NCBI GenBank assembly: GCA_013397795.1
Contig: VZTJ01005907.1
Span: 1,840,585-1,904,584 of the forward strand
Direction of reading: 5' to 3'
Length of the DNA: 64,000 nucleotides
Source: Orthonyx spaldingii
Lineage: Eukaryota > Chordata > Aves > Passeriformes > Orthonychidae
The translations under genes and the position numbers were made by a program. How positions within the stretch are numbered: the stretch's first letter is position 1; the number at the start of each line of letters is the position of its first letter. The notes under the pieces are model-generated. The model had not been told where the DNA came from. It ran no database searches and saw only the letters and a list, made by a program, of their open reading frames with translations. Below are positions 24,101-39,100 of the stretch, piece by piece.

Positions 24101-27100
24101 ACTTGATAGCAAGGGAGCTTTCTTTTAAAAATAAGCCTTCACAATGGTATGGAAACCTGCCTGATTTTAACTGTATTATTGGCCTCTGGAAAATAAGTAC
24201 CTTTCATACAGACGTCAGAAAATTATTAAGAGCTTCACAGCTACCTTCCCCTAAGCACATGTCCGTACAGCCACTTGTCCATTTGGGCAGCATGACTTCC
24301 AGTGTAATTCCTGAATCTGGTTTTAGGCAACTTCTTTTATACTGTTAAAGATCTGTTGTAGGACCAGGAAGCACAAAGCAGGAGCTTGCTTGATTTCAAT
24401 ACAGAAGAGACAAATCTGGATGAGAATGCTGGGGATGGAGAGTTGATTTCAGACAAAGGAAATGTAGGAGAGATTTACTTGATTTTTGGGGGTGGCAGAG
24501 GAAGAAGGAAAGGAGAAGCTGAAAGAGGAACAAAATTGGAACAGAGATTAGGATTTGTTGAATAGACATTGGAACATGGAGATAGAGTCGGGGAGTGGGC
24601 TATGGGCACTGGAAGTAGGAGAAGAAAGTGTAGGCCATAAAGAGATAGGATGTGGTGAAAGTTGATTGAAAAAGGTTACAGTTGCATAGGTCCTATGCAG
24701 GGAGGCATAAAGAATAAAAACTCATTGAAGAGAATGGATCTTGGCAAAAGGAGAGAAGTGACAAGCTGGAGGAGTAGACCTATGGGAATCTCATGAGGTT
24801 TGACAAAACCAAGTGCAAGGTGTTGCACCTGGATGGAACAAACCTGGTATCAACACAGGCTGGGGGATGAACAGATCAAGGGCAGCCCTGGGGAGAAGGG
24901 AACCTGTTACAAGATGGAGACAAACTTTTTACAAAGCATGTAGTGACAGGACAAGGTGAAATGGCCATCCAACCCAGGCCATTCTATGATTCGGTGATTC
25001 TGTGAAAGAATTTGGGCAGAAAATAAGTTCCTCAGGAGGACCAAATAGATTATCCTGTTTAAAAGCCATGCTCTTCTTCACAGTCTGAAAGAGGATCTTA
25101 GGGTTCCTCAATCTCCCCCCATGTTCAGCAGATAGTAAATATGGGAGAAAACTAATAGTAGTGTATTACATTGTGTTCATGACAAGTTCCTATTACTTCA
25201 AACCCAAGTTGAAACACTTCCAGTGCTGCTCCTGACCCATGTATCTGCCAGTATGATACCACATGGCAGTTTGTTTTCCAGTATGTACTGTTTGTTTATT
25301 TTACCTAGGAAAGTATACCTGAAAGTTTTATGTTTAAGAAAACTTCATGAGGGTTGCAGTTCAGGAAATAGGAAATGCAAGAGTTAAGGTTGCCTGTGAA
25401 ACCTTAATTTGTCTCCTTTCTGCATATGTATTATGTTGCAGTCTTTAATTATGTGATCACATGCTGTTTTTCAGTGGTATGTGATCATATAATTAAAGAG
25501 TTTATTATAATATGTACTGTATTGTAATAATATAAGGGAGCCAAATTAAGATTTCATTGGAATTCCTAATCCTGGCATTTTCTGACTTCTGAGTAAAAAT
25601 CTTTGTCACTTTAATGCTGTTTTTAATGAGGCAGATAGAGAGGCATGATAAAGTTGTACAGTCAAGGGTTAAAACTTTCAAAGTGTTAATCACCTAAACT
25701 TCTTGGTACTCAGATTTCAGAAATCTCTGAGCATCTTTGTCTGTTAGGGCATTCAGAGATGTTCAGGGTGTCTGACTATTACATGCTATAGCTTACAGTC
25801 AAAATATGTGTTTAGGACTGATAATTTAAGCATCCAAATTGGAAGATTTGATCACTGACTATAAGGAATATTTCTGAAGTAAGAGTGTATGCTTTATTTA
25901 AAAATGATGGCCTTGTGGTTAAGACACAAGTATTAATCATAGAACTGGCAAAATGAAAAACCAAGGCTGAAGACTTCCTGTGTTAATAGTGACTTAAGTC
26001 ACTTACACTGTCCTCATGACAAACCTTTGCTGCTGCTACAAGGGGCCTTAGGCTACTACAGTTTAAAGTTAGGTTAACTAACATATTCTACCACGTGTTG
26101 AGTTTAGGTCTAGCTCTGCCAGATAGCATATTAAAAATATACAGTGCCTTGTCTACACTACAGTTTTATAATGTGGCACTTGGAACAAGTTAGGTAACAC
26201 ATTCAGAAGCACATTTAACTCCTTGTCTGGGCATGCCCATCATGACTCCATAACTCGTGATTCTGCATGTACAGAACTCAGATAAGGACACTGAAAAATT
26301 CTAGAACTAAATCAGTTCTTGTAAAACTTACTAATATGGAAGGAACATCATCAGTTAAACAAATTGCATTAATGTCTAAGGCTTTTCTCTTTTTAAAAAA
26401 TTTAATAATTTCTTGGGGTTTTTTTCTGTTACTCTTCTGTCATGTTCCAATCATGACAGGTGCCTGCACATGAATTAGAATGGAACTTTCATATAATAAA
26501 CAAAGCTTTTAGCAGTTGTATAAGATGAGGATACAGAAACTGAGAGTCATTTGTGTGTTAATAGTAAACATAGGGGACTGTGATTGAAACACAATGGTTT
26601 TTCACATGATGGTTTATGAAACACTACGGATTTAGATTTTCTTTTTCTTTTGTGGTTTTTTTTTCCAGTAAAGACTTTGTTTAATCCAGCTCCAGCCCTT
26701 GCTGACCTAGATCCACAGTTTTATACCTGTTCTGATATCTTCTGCTGCAATGAAACTGAGGTAATGATTGTATGTCATGTTAAAGAAGGAATCTTAAGCA
26801 GGAAAATTTCAGAAGGATACTCTTCTCAGAAATGCAGCATAGGGAGCAAGAAAATTGAGCCATGCTCCTCTTACATAGAACTTCTGGAGGTGACAGGCTT
26901 GATTCCTGACCTAACCAGCAAAGAGGAGTATTCTAAAATAATTTTAGCTTGCACTCTTAAATTAGCTGTTTGCAGCAGGAAAGTTGAGTCCAGCCTTCCT
27001 TACAAGTAGATCAGCAAAACACATCCATAAAAGGACACTTGTTAAATGTTATCGCTGAGTGGTAAATATTAAAATAGTTCCTTGTCCTTGTTCTGTGGTC

Positions 27101-30100
27101 CCTTGATATGATTAGCAGGAATGCATTAGCCATAGTGTTCTGACAGTTTTAAACTCTCTTGCCAGGAGGTGATGCACGCTTGCTGCGCTTGATGGTAAAT
27201 AGTAGCTTCATATGCCTCTTTCTGTCAGATCTGTTTTCAGTGAATCTTCTCTGGTTTTCAACTGTATGTTTTCCTTTTTTCTTTTTTCCCACCTCCTTTC
27301 CCTCTCTCTGCTAATTCAGGTGTTATTTGTCCCAAAGGAAATTGGTTTTGTCGCAAGAGACAAATTAACCTGATCTCATAAGACCTTTGTTTAAATTTGC
27401 TATTTATTAGCATTAGGCATGCTGTGTTCCTTCCCCTCACCCTCTCTTTATATAAACAGGAATGTGGGAGAAGTAACCTAGTGGATAGGAACCACGCCTT
27501 GATCAGAGTTAAAGTTATCTCTAAGAAACATGATTTCTGCAATAAACATGATCCCTTTGGGTGCAGGGGAGGGGGGAAGAGCTAAGAGAAAAGCATGGCC
27601 CTGCTTGCTTGTAGCATTTTTTGTCTGATGACAATGTCTATCAATGTAAATTCTTGAAGACTCCATTACCCTCTTTTGAAATTTCTGTTAAACCCCGTCA
27701 CAAACTATATCAGAAGTTCTCAGTCCGTAAGTCTTCTAGCATTTGAGGATCAGCCTAAGTAACCCAAAAGGACATCTAAATTTTATTCTGGGATGTTTCA
27801 TTATGTGTCTGCCAAGTTCACATACTCCAGAGAATTCAGGAATTAGCAAAACAGCAAGGTGGGAGATGGCATGGCTCTTTAGGTCTCTGGAAGCCAGAGT
27901 TTCCTGGATAACTGGCAGTGATACAATTTGCAGCTCAGACACTGCCCAACAGATATCAGAATTCAATTCTATGTGATGAAGAGAATGTTAAGACAAAGTA
28001 CTTATTCTTGTTCAGGGGACTCACAGAACACCAGTATTACGTATTCTTAATGCTGTCAGAAAGCTCTTATGTCTGGACTATGCCTCTGGATTGGGTAAAT
28101 GATGCAATGGCTCACATTTTGTGCTGAGAACATCCATATTCTCCCACTATTTTGTAAATGTCATTCGTTTTCTTTTTTCATAATGCCACTTGTTAATTTT
28201 TTTCCCCTGCAAAAACTTATCCCCCATATGTTAGAAACAAAACTTTGTTTTTCATTATTTGTCTGTTCCTGACTTTTCTGTCTTTGCATCACACATGTTA
28301 AAGTTTTCCCTTTGTTGTATTTTATTGCTAGGGGACAGTCTTGAAAGAGGCATTCTTTGAGAAGTGTAGCTTGCTGGAGCCAGGGGTATTATTATTACCA
28401 CCATATGGAGAAAAGAAAATTGCTTCTATTTAGAAAACAAGAAATACAGGTGTATAATTATAATAGATCCCTGCTCACTCATCTACCTTTTCCTGCAGAG
28501 CTGGGGGTACAGTTTGCATTCTTTTCTGCTATTTTCTTTTAAAAAGTAATTACCATGTGAAGATAGCTGGGATCACTGTATGCAAGGTCAGGCACTGAAA
28601 CATGCTCTCTGCTGTTGAGGAGGCTCATCTCTTCTGAATTTATGGAAATGCTAGACATATGGAAGTTCTTGCCAGCCATATCATGGGAGCATAAATCCAA
28701 GTGTAGGACTCCTACAGCATATTCTGAGAACAACAATGGCACATAAATACCTTTGTTTTTAAAAATAACCTTTTGAAACTTTGCAATGAAATAGATTATG
28801 TTAGCAAAAATGTAATATTCAATTTTGTTTGATTTCATTCTCTCTGTGTATCTGATTTGTATTGCATTGATTTTTCAGGGATGAACTATTGCCATTGTTC
28901 ATTCTTTTTGTTGAGAAAAAAGGAAAAATTAAGCATTTGTTTTTCTTATGTCACAAGTTTGAAAGTATTTTTTTAGTAATTGTTATATGTTCATGTACCA
29001 TCTGCTTTCTGTTTTCTTTCATGACTTTCTTTAATTTCAGATCTCCGTAATGAATACACTTGAGAAGTTTGATATACAGATAAATGTTTACATACCCAAA
29101 TAAAGGTTAGCAGTCACAACTCTGTATGGCCCTTAAAAGCAACAAGTTAATTCTACAAATCTTAAAGATAATTCTAATTTTTTTAAACTTTATCCATTTA
29201 ACCAACTACATAGGCATTTCCATCATCATCTTAAATCAGGAAGTACCTAGGACTTTGGTGATCCTGAACATATACTGGGAAAAGATATTTTTATCCTATT
29301 TTTTTTTAAATTTCCCTCAGTATTTACTGGCAGTCACAGTTAGAAAAGAGCATTTGGATAAGATGAACTTTTTCTCTAAGCCACTATGGCCATTCTTTTG
29401 GCCTTTTAAAAATTGTTATTCTCTATGGCCAAATTTATTGCATGTCCTGCTTACAACTGCCTTCCTGAGATGTTCTGTTCCAGCTCCATTGCCTCTCTTA
29501 TTTGGTATTTCTAAGTCTCAGATGTCTTCCTTCTAGTCAAAATCCTGTTTATGTTCCAGCTTTACCCTTTCTGGAATCTTTTTTTTTTTAATCTGGTATT
29601 TTTAGCTACTTCCAGGGGAAAAAAAGGGTATTTCTGCTTTATCTTTACTAAGTCTTTTAAATAGTTAATAAATCACCTTGGGTTTGAAGATGAATTCTTT
29701 AGAGCTACCCAGATCAACTGCTTCTAAAACATTCTTTTTAACACAGATGTGTGTTCTAAGACAAGATTAAATTAACACAGGTTTTTGGTTTTTTTTTTTT
29801 TTATTTTATTTATTGCTTGGTTTGCCTTTCTTTGTAATTTTCATTTACAAGTATTTATCACAAGTTTATCATAATGTCACTTTCTTTCTTGTTCACCAAG
29901 AAATACTTTAAAATTATAAAATCCTGTGGTTTGCAGATAATATGGGAACAGTATGTTTGTAACAGAAATTATGTTGGCTGTCAAACAGAACACCAGCCAT
30001 ATAGTTTAAGACATCTCATAGACTGTATGAAGTGTTTGTATTATTTAAGATGAGAAGAAGGGGATAGTCCTTGTGATTAGTGAATTATTACTGAGTCAGA

Positions 30101-33100
30101 AGTTTCTGTTATTTACAGTTCTAAAGGTCGGGGTTTTGATCTGCAGTGCCTTTGTCACAGAATAAAAGTTTAAAGATGTCAGCTGTAGTGTCAGCCATGG
30201 GATGATGGCTCTCAAACATGCAAACATCAAATACAACATCAACACTTTATATTCCATTCTTTATTAAATGCTTTAGGATTTAATGAAATCACACACAGCG
30301 TCTGGTATAACAGCACAGCTTGTTCTTATGGATTTATGTGCTAGAGAGAAGCAAACAAAATTACACTATCAGTGAATTATCTACCATTAGTTTGTATAGA
30401 AGGCTCTTCACAAGCTGTTCTTTTCACTCCTGCTTGTTGCAATAACAGGGGTTTATATGTCTGACATTACTTTCTTTTTATGTGGTTCATGAACAAAAAA
30501 AAGTCAGAACAAATCTTGCAAGGTTATCAGTTCTTTCTTTGCTTAGCCTGTAGTTCAGTTTTATCTTTTCCCAGAAAGATCAAACTTGTTGAGACTAGTT
30601 TGTTAATTCCCAGATGCAGCACAGCCTAATCCCTGAGGTTTGTGCTGGAATGTGCTAGTTCTCCATTCCCTTAATTCTTCTAATGAAAAATAAATGTATC
30701 CAATGTCATCCTGGTGAAAACTAATGGTTGTTCTTTTCAGTCATCTATAAATGTTGAAAAAGAGACAACACTATACAAGATGAGCTCTTTGGAATACTTA
30801 CCATTTTTTTCCCACGTATTTGTGTGATTCCTTGCTGCAGATGGCTCTAGGCATAACCACAATGTCAATACAGTTCATGTGTTGTTTTTCTTTTTTAGCG
30901 TGTGCATGCAGTTACACAGCCCTGCAGGTTAGGAACCAAAATATATTGCACATCAGCAATTTCAATTTGATCCTAAACGTTTTGAAGAACAGCTGCTTCT
31001 CTGTTCAAAGAATACTGAGGAGCCCTTCAGGAGAAGAAGAACTCCTGAATGGTTACAGCAAATGATTAAGTTTGACAAGCTATTTTTAATGCAAAATTGG
31101 GAACTACTTTCTCCCTAATGTAAGGTGGGTATCAGACTTCTGATCTAAAGAAGGCCTTGCAAAGATTTAATTAAATGCTAGCAGAATACTTTGGAGCTTC
31201 AGTAGTAGAAACAGTACAAGTTTATTGATAATTCTGTTAAATAAAGCTGTAAGATGTATAAAAATAACACAGAAAAAATAGATACATTCCTACTGTTTCC
31301 TTTTAAGTATTACTGTCTATTAACAGAGGATAGATCTTTTTTGGAATAAATATTTATTAGTATGTCCAGAATCAAGAGACATTATTGCATTTTGCAAGAT
31401 TCAGAGAATATCAAGTTTATAAAACTTTATCTGTTATCTGGGATAAGGACATTTAAGATACTGCTTATTAATACAGAGAGATTCATACTAAGGATAATCT
31501 TTCTTAAGAAAATATAATTGATATCTCTGGGAGTCAAAGCTAGGTCCTTTAGAAATAAAATATTTCAGAACATCTCTTGAATTTGCCTTTTGTGTTTTAA
31601 GTAATGGAAAGCTACTATTCTGCCATTACATAGAAGTTGCCAGCAATTCACAGTATATTTTAATTCCATCTTTGTTCTAAATCCCATTTTATCAGTTGCT
31701 GGAAACTATGAATTTTCCCATATTTAGTCTAAAATGGAAGATGTTACTTTTGGGAGGGAAATGAATAGCTTCAGGCCAATTCATTTCAATCAGTTTTTAA
31801 TTATTCTAGCACGATAAGTATTTCTGCCTGTATGTATGTAAAAATTTTATAATTTGAAACAACTGGGATTAGCTTGGCTTGTGGCCTGACCTTGCAAATT
31901 CTTATACACTAAATCTGTTGTACTACTTCTTGGGAACTGTTCACATGTGTTAGAATTAATGAGATTGAGTTCTTGTTCTGTCATTTTCAAAAGAAATCTC
32001 GTAAGGTACAGGCCAAGTTTATAGCCAACTCACTAAGTGTGTTTAAATATTTGAAATTAAAAGTATTTTAAATTATCATATGTAGTTTTAGATGCATTAG
32101 CCTTAAAACTGGGACAGTTTCCCTGTTATTATTTATTATTTCTCCTCCAGCAGTACCTGGCAGCATTTGCAAAGTTGTTATTGTGCTAGGTGTACAAAAC
32201 CCAGTCCAAATAATAGACTGCTCCCCAAAGAATTAATACTTCTTGTTATTTCACCAGTTTATATTTGCTGAGGATCAGAGGATTGTGGAACTTAGAAACA
32301 GACCTCTGGATGTTCAACTAGTCCAACACCCTGATGACGCCTGTCCAGTTTAGGACAGATTGCTCAGGGCTTTGTCCAGTCAAGTTCTGAATCTCCCAGG
32401 GTTGGAGACTGCGTGACCTCTGGGCACGTGTTCCACTGCTTCATCACCCTTGTGGTGAAAAAGCTTGTCCTAATATTGGAATTTCCCATGTTCTAGTTTG
32501 AGCTTGTTGCCTCTAGCCCTGTCCCTGTGCAGCTTTCAAGAAGACTCTGGCTTCATCTTCTCTATACCCACCTACTAAATTGCCCTAGACAAAAATTAGT
32601 TTTCCACTTAGCCAGGAGTTCTTAAGGCTGAACAATCCTGCTTCTCCCAGCCTCCTCTTGTATGTGCTGGTCTCTGGTCCTCTGACTGTCTTGACGGCCT
32701 TCCACTGCAGGATGCAGTGATAGGTCAGTGTCTTACTTGTTGCAGAGATCCCAAAACTAGATACGATGCTGCAGATCTGGTCTTGCAAATGCCAAGCAGA
32801 GGATCCAGAAGATCTCCCTGGAAGTGGCTGCCCCAAATCCACCACAGCTAGGAACAATTGGCAGATGTTCATATGCTAGGATCATACTCAGTTTTAGCCA
32901 GTGTAAATTACTATCACTGTTGAAAGAAATTAATTGTTTTGGATTGACTTTGGGGGTAATGTGGGACTGGGGGTGGTGTTAATTTTAACACAGATCTGGC
33001 TTGCAATCCTGTTTGTTTCCAGGCCACACAAATGGCTGTTCTGGCACAAGAGAATGGGCCATGTGGACAGGAGTGGCAGGGAAAAAGCAGGGCCATTTTC

Positions 33101-36100
33101 TTTTCTTTCCAGCAGTTCTGGTTTGTGTCAGCTTACCATGACTAGACTCCACAGCCTAAAGAGAGATGGAGACTTAACTATGATTAGTGAGACTATGGCC
33201 AAGAACCTTCATGTCAATGAAATTAAAAGCTTTAGTTAAATTTTTCTACCACTCTTGTAAACAAAATTATGAAAATAGTTTTGAGATTAATTATATAATA
33301 TCCATCATAGGTTTATTCTGACAGCAGTTGTCTGGAATGTCGTCTTCCTTTAATAGGCCCATTTAACTGAGTAGTTTTATGAGACTAGCTGCAGAAAAAT
33401 AAAATTCTTCATTTGCTGCTCTTTTGTACAGTACTATGGCAAATGTCCACATTGGGCTTTTAGTATTGTTATTTAATTTTTTCTTTACATAACCATTAGT
33501 TATTTCCCTCAATTGTACCACAGTTTGTTTTTTAAATAAGATTCTACTGAAGGGAGGAACTTAAAAACTCACCAAGGTATTTAACATCAGTTGACATTTA
33601 CCACAATCTCTAATTATTGGCACAGAATCTGTCTGGCTTCTGCTGCTTTTATGGTTCTTCCAGCTTGTTCCAGTGTTTTTTAGTTGTACCATCCTGCCGT
33701 AGATGAGTTAGATGACAGTGTTTTGAAGCAGCCGAAGATCTACTATTATACAGACTATGTCTGTTCAAAATAATTTTGTTTATTGGTATAAGCAGTATAA
33801 AGATGAAAAGAAAGATTTCTACAAAACCTTTCATATATCAGTCCCAAAACACTACTCAAGCAAAAAATCCTGTTGATTTGGGACATAGGAAGCACAAAGA
33901 GGAGTACTGTCTTAATGCTAAGCATAAAGGATGTGCATTTTATCAGGAAGAATACTATATTTAAATAATTCATTTACCTTTCTCATGAGCTTAGAGAAGT
34001 ATAAATACCAGGTAAATAAACCAATATTAGATTTACTGTTTCTCTACCAAAACCAAATCCATTTTAGTCCTGGAGACTTTGCAACAGAGGTAGAATGTTT
34101 GGAATTATTGTCCCTCATAAAGTACACTGAAAATTCAGTTTGCCTATGTCATTCAAGGATTTGTGTTAATGCATTTTTATTCTTGTAACACAGTGTACCA
34201 GGTGTTCTGAATACAGGAATACATAGTTCCTGATCCAGAGATCATAAAATTAATGAAGAGACATGGACTCTTTAGACACTTTAATAGAATGTACATATAT
34301 ATTTTAATATTATATGCCATCTATCTGTAGTTACTTCAAAATCATTATTAGTGTATTGGTTCCCTGGAAACCTTGCAAGAAGATACATTCAAAAGGTTTT
34401 GTGAGATACTTTTTGAAGCAAATTTTCTTACTTGAAAATACTTTTATAACCTTTTAAAAACTGAAATATGTTTAATATGCTTAAATAGTTTATACTGCAA
34501 GAGAGGTTCGAGCAGCATGGTGACATGCTGAAGAGAAAATTGGATAGATTTAGTTGCTTTCTTATAATTAAAAGCTTACTGTATTCTTGTCTGGGATCCG
34601 TGTGGTTAAAAAAAGTAATTTTAAATTGCGTGTACATGTCGACCACGCCTTGCCCCTGCAGTGCACAAGTTTAACAACCAAGTCCTGCCACACCAGGCTC
34701 TGCCTCATAGTGATCAGATAGATCAACAGTACTTGAAAGTACGTTTTTCTAAGTAGGGACTGCAGAACTTGGTCATGTAAGTTTAGAAATTAAAACCATT
34801 AAAGTGCTCTGCTAGTGATACTATAAACTCTAGGGAATGTGTTGGCATAATGTGGCCCCTCAGAGCCCAAGGGTGGCTGCTCTCGCCTGGGTCAGGCTGC
34901 AACTCAGGAAATGACAGTGGCGAGCAGCGGGCGCTGACTCACAGCTGGGGGCGGTTTGCTTGTAGATGGCTGTAGTAGTTCCTGTCCCCCCCAGCTGTCT
35001 GCCCGCCCTCCCTTTACTACAGGCGTGGCCTGTGCTCTATGAAGCAGTTGTTTAATCACTATAGTTTACAGTTCGTTACATCAAGAACTACAAGCACTGA
35101 ATTCAAGTTTCAGTCATGCAGAGGAAGGTAGTTTGAAATATTTCAGCAGCTGTTTCCCAAGAAGCTGAGCTGCCCATGCAGCAAAGGTCAGGAGAGTAGT
35201 TGCTGAATGGGTTCCAGAGAAAGTTTTCCACTGAAAATAAGCCCTAGGAGTGTGGAAGTTATGCTCAGCTATGAAGCAGTTATCTGAAAATGCTTCAGAC
35301 TGCATTCTTCAAGATCCAGCAGCAACCTTGTAACGCAAGCTACAGTAAGACTTCCCTTTTCTCAGGCAAGCAGGGCAAAATTTAGTAAAGACAGCAAAAT
35401 GTAATATGTCTGTTTACTTACAGTTGAAGACATACAGTATTATGCAGGAGTACTGTCTGGTAGACTTTCAGAGAAAAGACGATTTCTCTTCCATTTCTTC
35501 CTGTTTCATTCTTGGTCTCTTCCCTGCCAAAAAGAAGAGAAAAAGCACAAGACACTTGACAATATAATGCCATCAAGAAAATGTATGAAGTGGTGAAAAT
35601 GTTGTTTGATTCTGAAGTCTTCATTGCATATTTTGAGGAAATTTTGCTCTTAGTTGGGTGGAACTAAAAAAGATTAAGACCCAACTGGGAGAAATTTACT
35701 TAAGCTCACCATCAGTTAGAAGAAGAGTTTAACTGTGTTTGTATAGAGCCAGCACAATTGACAGAAGCATATGGACATGGCCATAACACAAATATATAAT
35801 AATCTTTTAATAGGCCTTTGTCCAAAGAGGGCTTCAGATAAATTTTAGGTATTCTCATCCAAAAATATATATTAATCTGAACAGAGTGGTCAAAGTTGAG
35901 GAAATTTTTTTTTTCCTGGAAGAGATTTTCCCTTGTGATGTCCCTCTAGCTGACTACTGAGAATTTTAAAAAGTGGTTTAAAAGTTTCTCACTTAGTGAT
36001 AAATATCCCTTAAGAATAGTGACCAAGTTGACTTGTAGCATTTTTTCACATTAAACCACAAAATGCTTTTGCCAAGACTGTGTCATTGTGTCCATTTCAC

Positions 36101-39100
36101 AGATGAAAAACTGAGACATGTGGGAGAAATGTGATTTTAATAAGGGTTGTATGCCAGGTAAGTTGTAGAAGCTGGAACAGAACTCGCACCTCCTGCATCT
36201 CTCTGCCTAGGCTGCTCTCCGTTAGTCTACTGTGCCTGAAGTACACACTGATTTCAAGCAAGGAGCAAGACACAGCTGAATATCAGCGTAGGAAGTGGTT
36301 TCATGATCATCCTACAATACATATTTTAAAAAGATACTAAGTACTGTTTTCAAGTGCAACTGTTGTCCAAAAATGAGTGCTGTCAGATTATGATTTTCAT
36401 TTGTGTGGGTTGTTTTCCAGGCAGAAATTTTAACGGGCATCCCAGTTGGCAACCTTGAAGATGCTGAAAAGGTGGGACGCATGCTGTTAGAAAGAGGGTG
36501 TAAGCTCGTAATTGTTACTCTTGGAGCAGAAGGCTGCATGATGATATCAGGAGACGAACCCATTCCAAAGCACGTTCCTGCTGGGAAGGTCAGGGCTGTG
36601 GACACTACGGTACGTTTTTGTGGTTTAACTGTCTTGCTTTGGAAAAGACTGCTTAAGCACTAGGGGAAAGCAGTGAGTAATCAGCCAAATCTTTGGGCAC
36701 AAAGGCTAATTTATGATGTGAAATTGATATCTTGCTTCCAGTGTCTCATATATTAAATGTCAGTTCACCTGAGTTTAAAGTCTGTATTGTAGATGAGCTA
36801 GAATTATTATACATACTGAAGGTGTCCTCATGTTCCTCCTGTACTGAAGTAAGTACCTGTCTCTGACTGTAGTGTGTGATGCCAATGGCTTGAGCTGCAG
36901 TCCTGTTTTTTCACCTTTTCCCTGTCATTTAATTCATCTTGTCCAGAACTCAAACACTGTGATAGAATGGAGATACCACTCACAGTCTGAAACGGAATGC
37001 TTGATTCTTCTGACAAAGTATAAATTACTTACCAAATCTGGCATAAGGTATTTAAAGACAATTTTTACAGAATATAGTGGAAAACTCCCCCAAAAGTTCT
37101 TGCTGCTTCATGATGACCGTTTCATGATGCTAGGTAAGGGATACTTGGTCAGACGCATTTTAATATTTGACATTAGGGTACTCTTTTGCTTCCTGCTCAG
37201 AACTAAGTGCAGAAAACATACTCTGTGAAACCACAAAATACGATACCCCCAGCAAAAGATAAAAACAGGACAGGCAATAGTTAAGATAACATTGCTATGA
37301 AAACCTTACCACATTGCACATATGGGGCTATTTTGTGTTCTTAGTATTATCTGACATAAATCCAAAATAATTCCAGTGGAGTTACTGAGAGCAGAGCAGG
37401 TCGTGTTATATGTACTAACTATACATTTAAATGCCTGTTATAATAACGTCATATTACATATGTTCTGTTACAATAGTTCATTAAAATCCTGGAGATTTTA
37501 CCATCTGGTACATTCCATATCTGAATTGCATTAATAACAACTAGTTCTTGTCGCATGTTTTTTATCCATGGACTTCATACTGATTCACAAAGAGGAAAGG
37601 CAACTGCTTAAAGGATGAGGAAACAGAGGCACAGGGAGCTGAAATTACCTTAGGTCAGTAGTAGAGCTAAGAGTAAAGTCACTTCATCTCAATCAGAAGA
37701 TTGTTCATAGGTTTGGACTGCGATATTCTGATACTGTGGAAAGCATTGTTTCATTGTTCAATATAATCTTTTTCTGTATAACTCTGAAGTAGAGATACCT
37801 TGGCTTTATTTTCCTCTCTTACCCCTCTGTCATTTATAAATTTGACCTTGGGTTAGTGCTGGTTTTGGAATGTCTTAAATTTCTGTTTAGGGGAAGGAGA
37901 CATCACTGTACTCTGCATAAGGTTCTTGGTAGGGCACTACAGATGCCAAATTGCCTCTGCTTGCTTTTAGCTCAGAATTAGAAGTGCCAAGGAAGTGAAA
38001 GGCAGACTTCCCAAAGCTGCCCAGAAACAGGATTTGTTAGCTTGGGAGCAACACCTTGTGAACCTGGCAGTATGGCTTCTTGCTCTGAGCTGGTAAATCC
38101 ACTACTGCTATCAAAGCTTACTGTTAGAGTTTTTTTCTGTATCACACAGAAGTGATGTTGAAGAAATATATGTGATCTGCTTCTTCAAAAGAAGAAAATT
38201 GCTTCCAGATCAGCTATTGTTTGATATCTTAAAGATTTGCTGCTCTTGGAATAAAACAGCAACACTGAAACCACACACTGTGGATGAAAAATGCTTTTTA
38301 TCTTGCCCAGCAGTTCGGAGTTTCATGTCTGAACTAATGTAATGCTCCTCTTTTTTTTTTAATTCTTTTTATTTTAAATAAAAACATTTTCTTTTCGTTT
38401 ACTAAGTCCTCGCCCTGCCTCCTTGTGGCCAACAGGTTATTGGCTCCCAGATAGCAGAGGATTTTCACAGTTAATTTTGTTAATCCAGTTAAATACCAGT
38501 GGGTTGTTTTCAGTAAAACAGCTGTGCTTGGTTTATTCTTGCAGCCTGAATGAAAAAATATGTGTTGGCCTTCCATTACAAAAGTCTTACAGTGCTTAGC
38601 CTGATTATCACTTTGCCTGAAAGCAAGTGGTTTTAAAGCAACTCGTACAAACACGAAGTAAAATAATGTCATCCCCAACTAACCTGGATTGCTCTATTAT
38701 TAAACATTAAACATTCTAGTAGGAAATGTTACTTTCTTCAAGGCATGTCCACAGTAGATCCTTCCTCAGGGGAAGGATCAGTTGCTAAGGTGTCTAACCA
38801 AGTAGCCCACAGGATGTTCAGAGTTGTTCATGTGTATGCTCTTATCCTGCCGTTTGATACTAAAAAAAAAAAGTTGCTACCTTAAACTGCCCTGACTTCA
38901 GCATCTCGAGGGACTAGGCACAATCACATCAGCTTATGTGCCTGTATCTGTATTGATACTGTTTAGATCTGCAGAAGGTAAAGTTACTGCCAGACAAAAA
39001 GAGTTAAATGACATGTGTCTATCACAGAATTTGCAAAAGGCTACAGAGTCCTAGTTAAAAAACAGAGCTTGCCATTTAGAAGATACACATGTAAGATACA

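Larger units (their letters stand above)
21676..26668 (+). other. RBKS: RBKS intron 5
   Basis: A 5-kb intron with an A18 run at 22159-22176, a MIR-like relic near 22535-22612, a compound AGGN microsatellite at 23530-23672, a + oriented CR1 at 24765-25004 and a strong hairpin at 25442-25499. No exon of another gene is recognised. Confidence 0.85.
26761..36420 (+). other. RBKS: RBKS intron 6
   Basis: A 9.7-kb intron with a T-rich run at 29781-29815, a CR1 fragment at 32275-32865, a GC-rich block at 34855-35035 and a MIR-like relic at 36080-36245. The exon 6 frame stays open for 82 codons into it. Other frames (up to 136 codons at 29126-29536) show no recognisable family. Confidence 0.85.
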
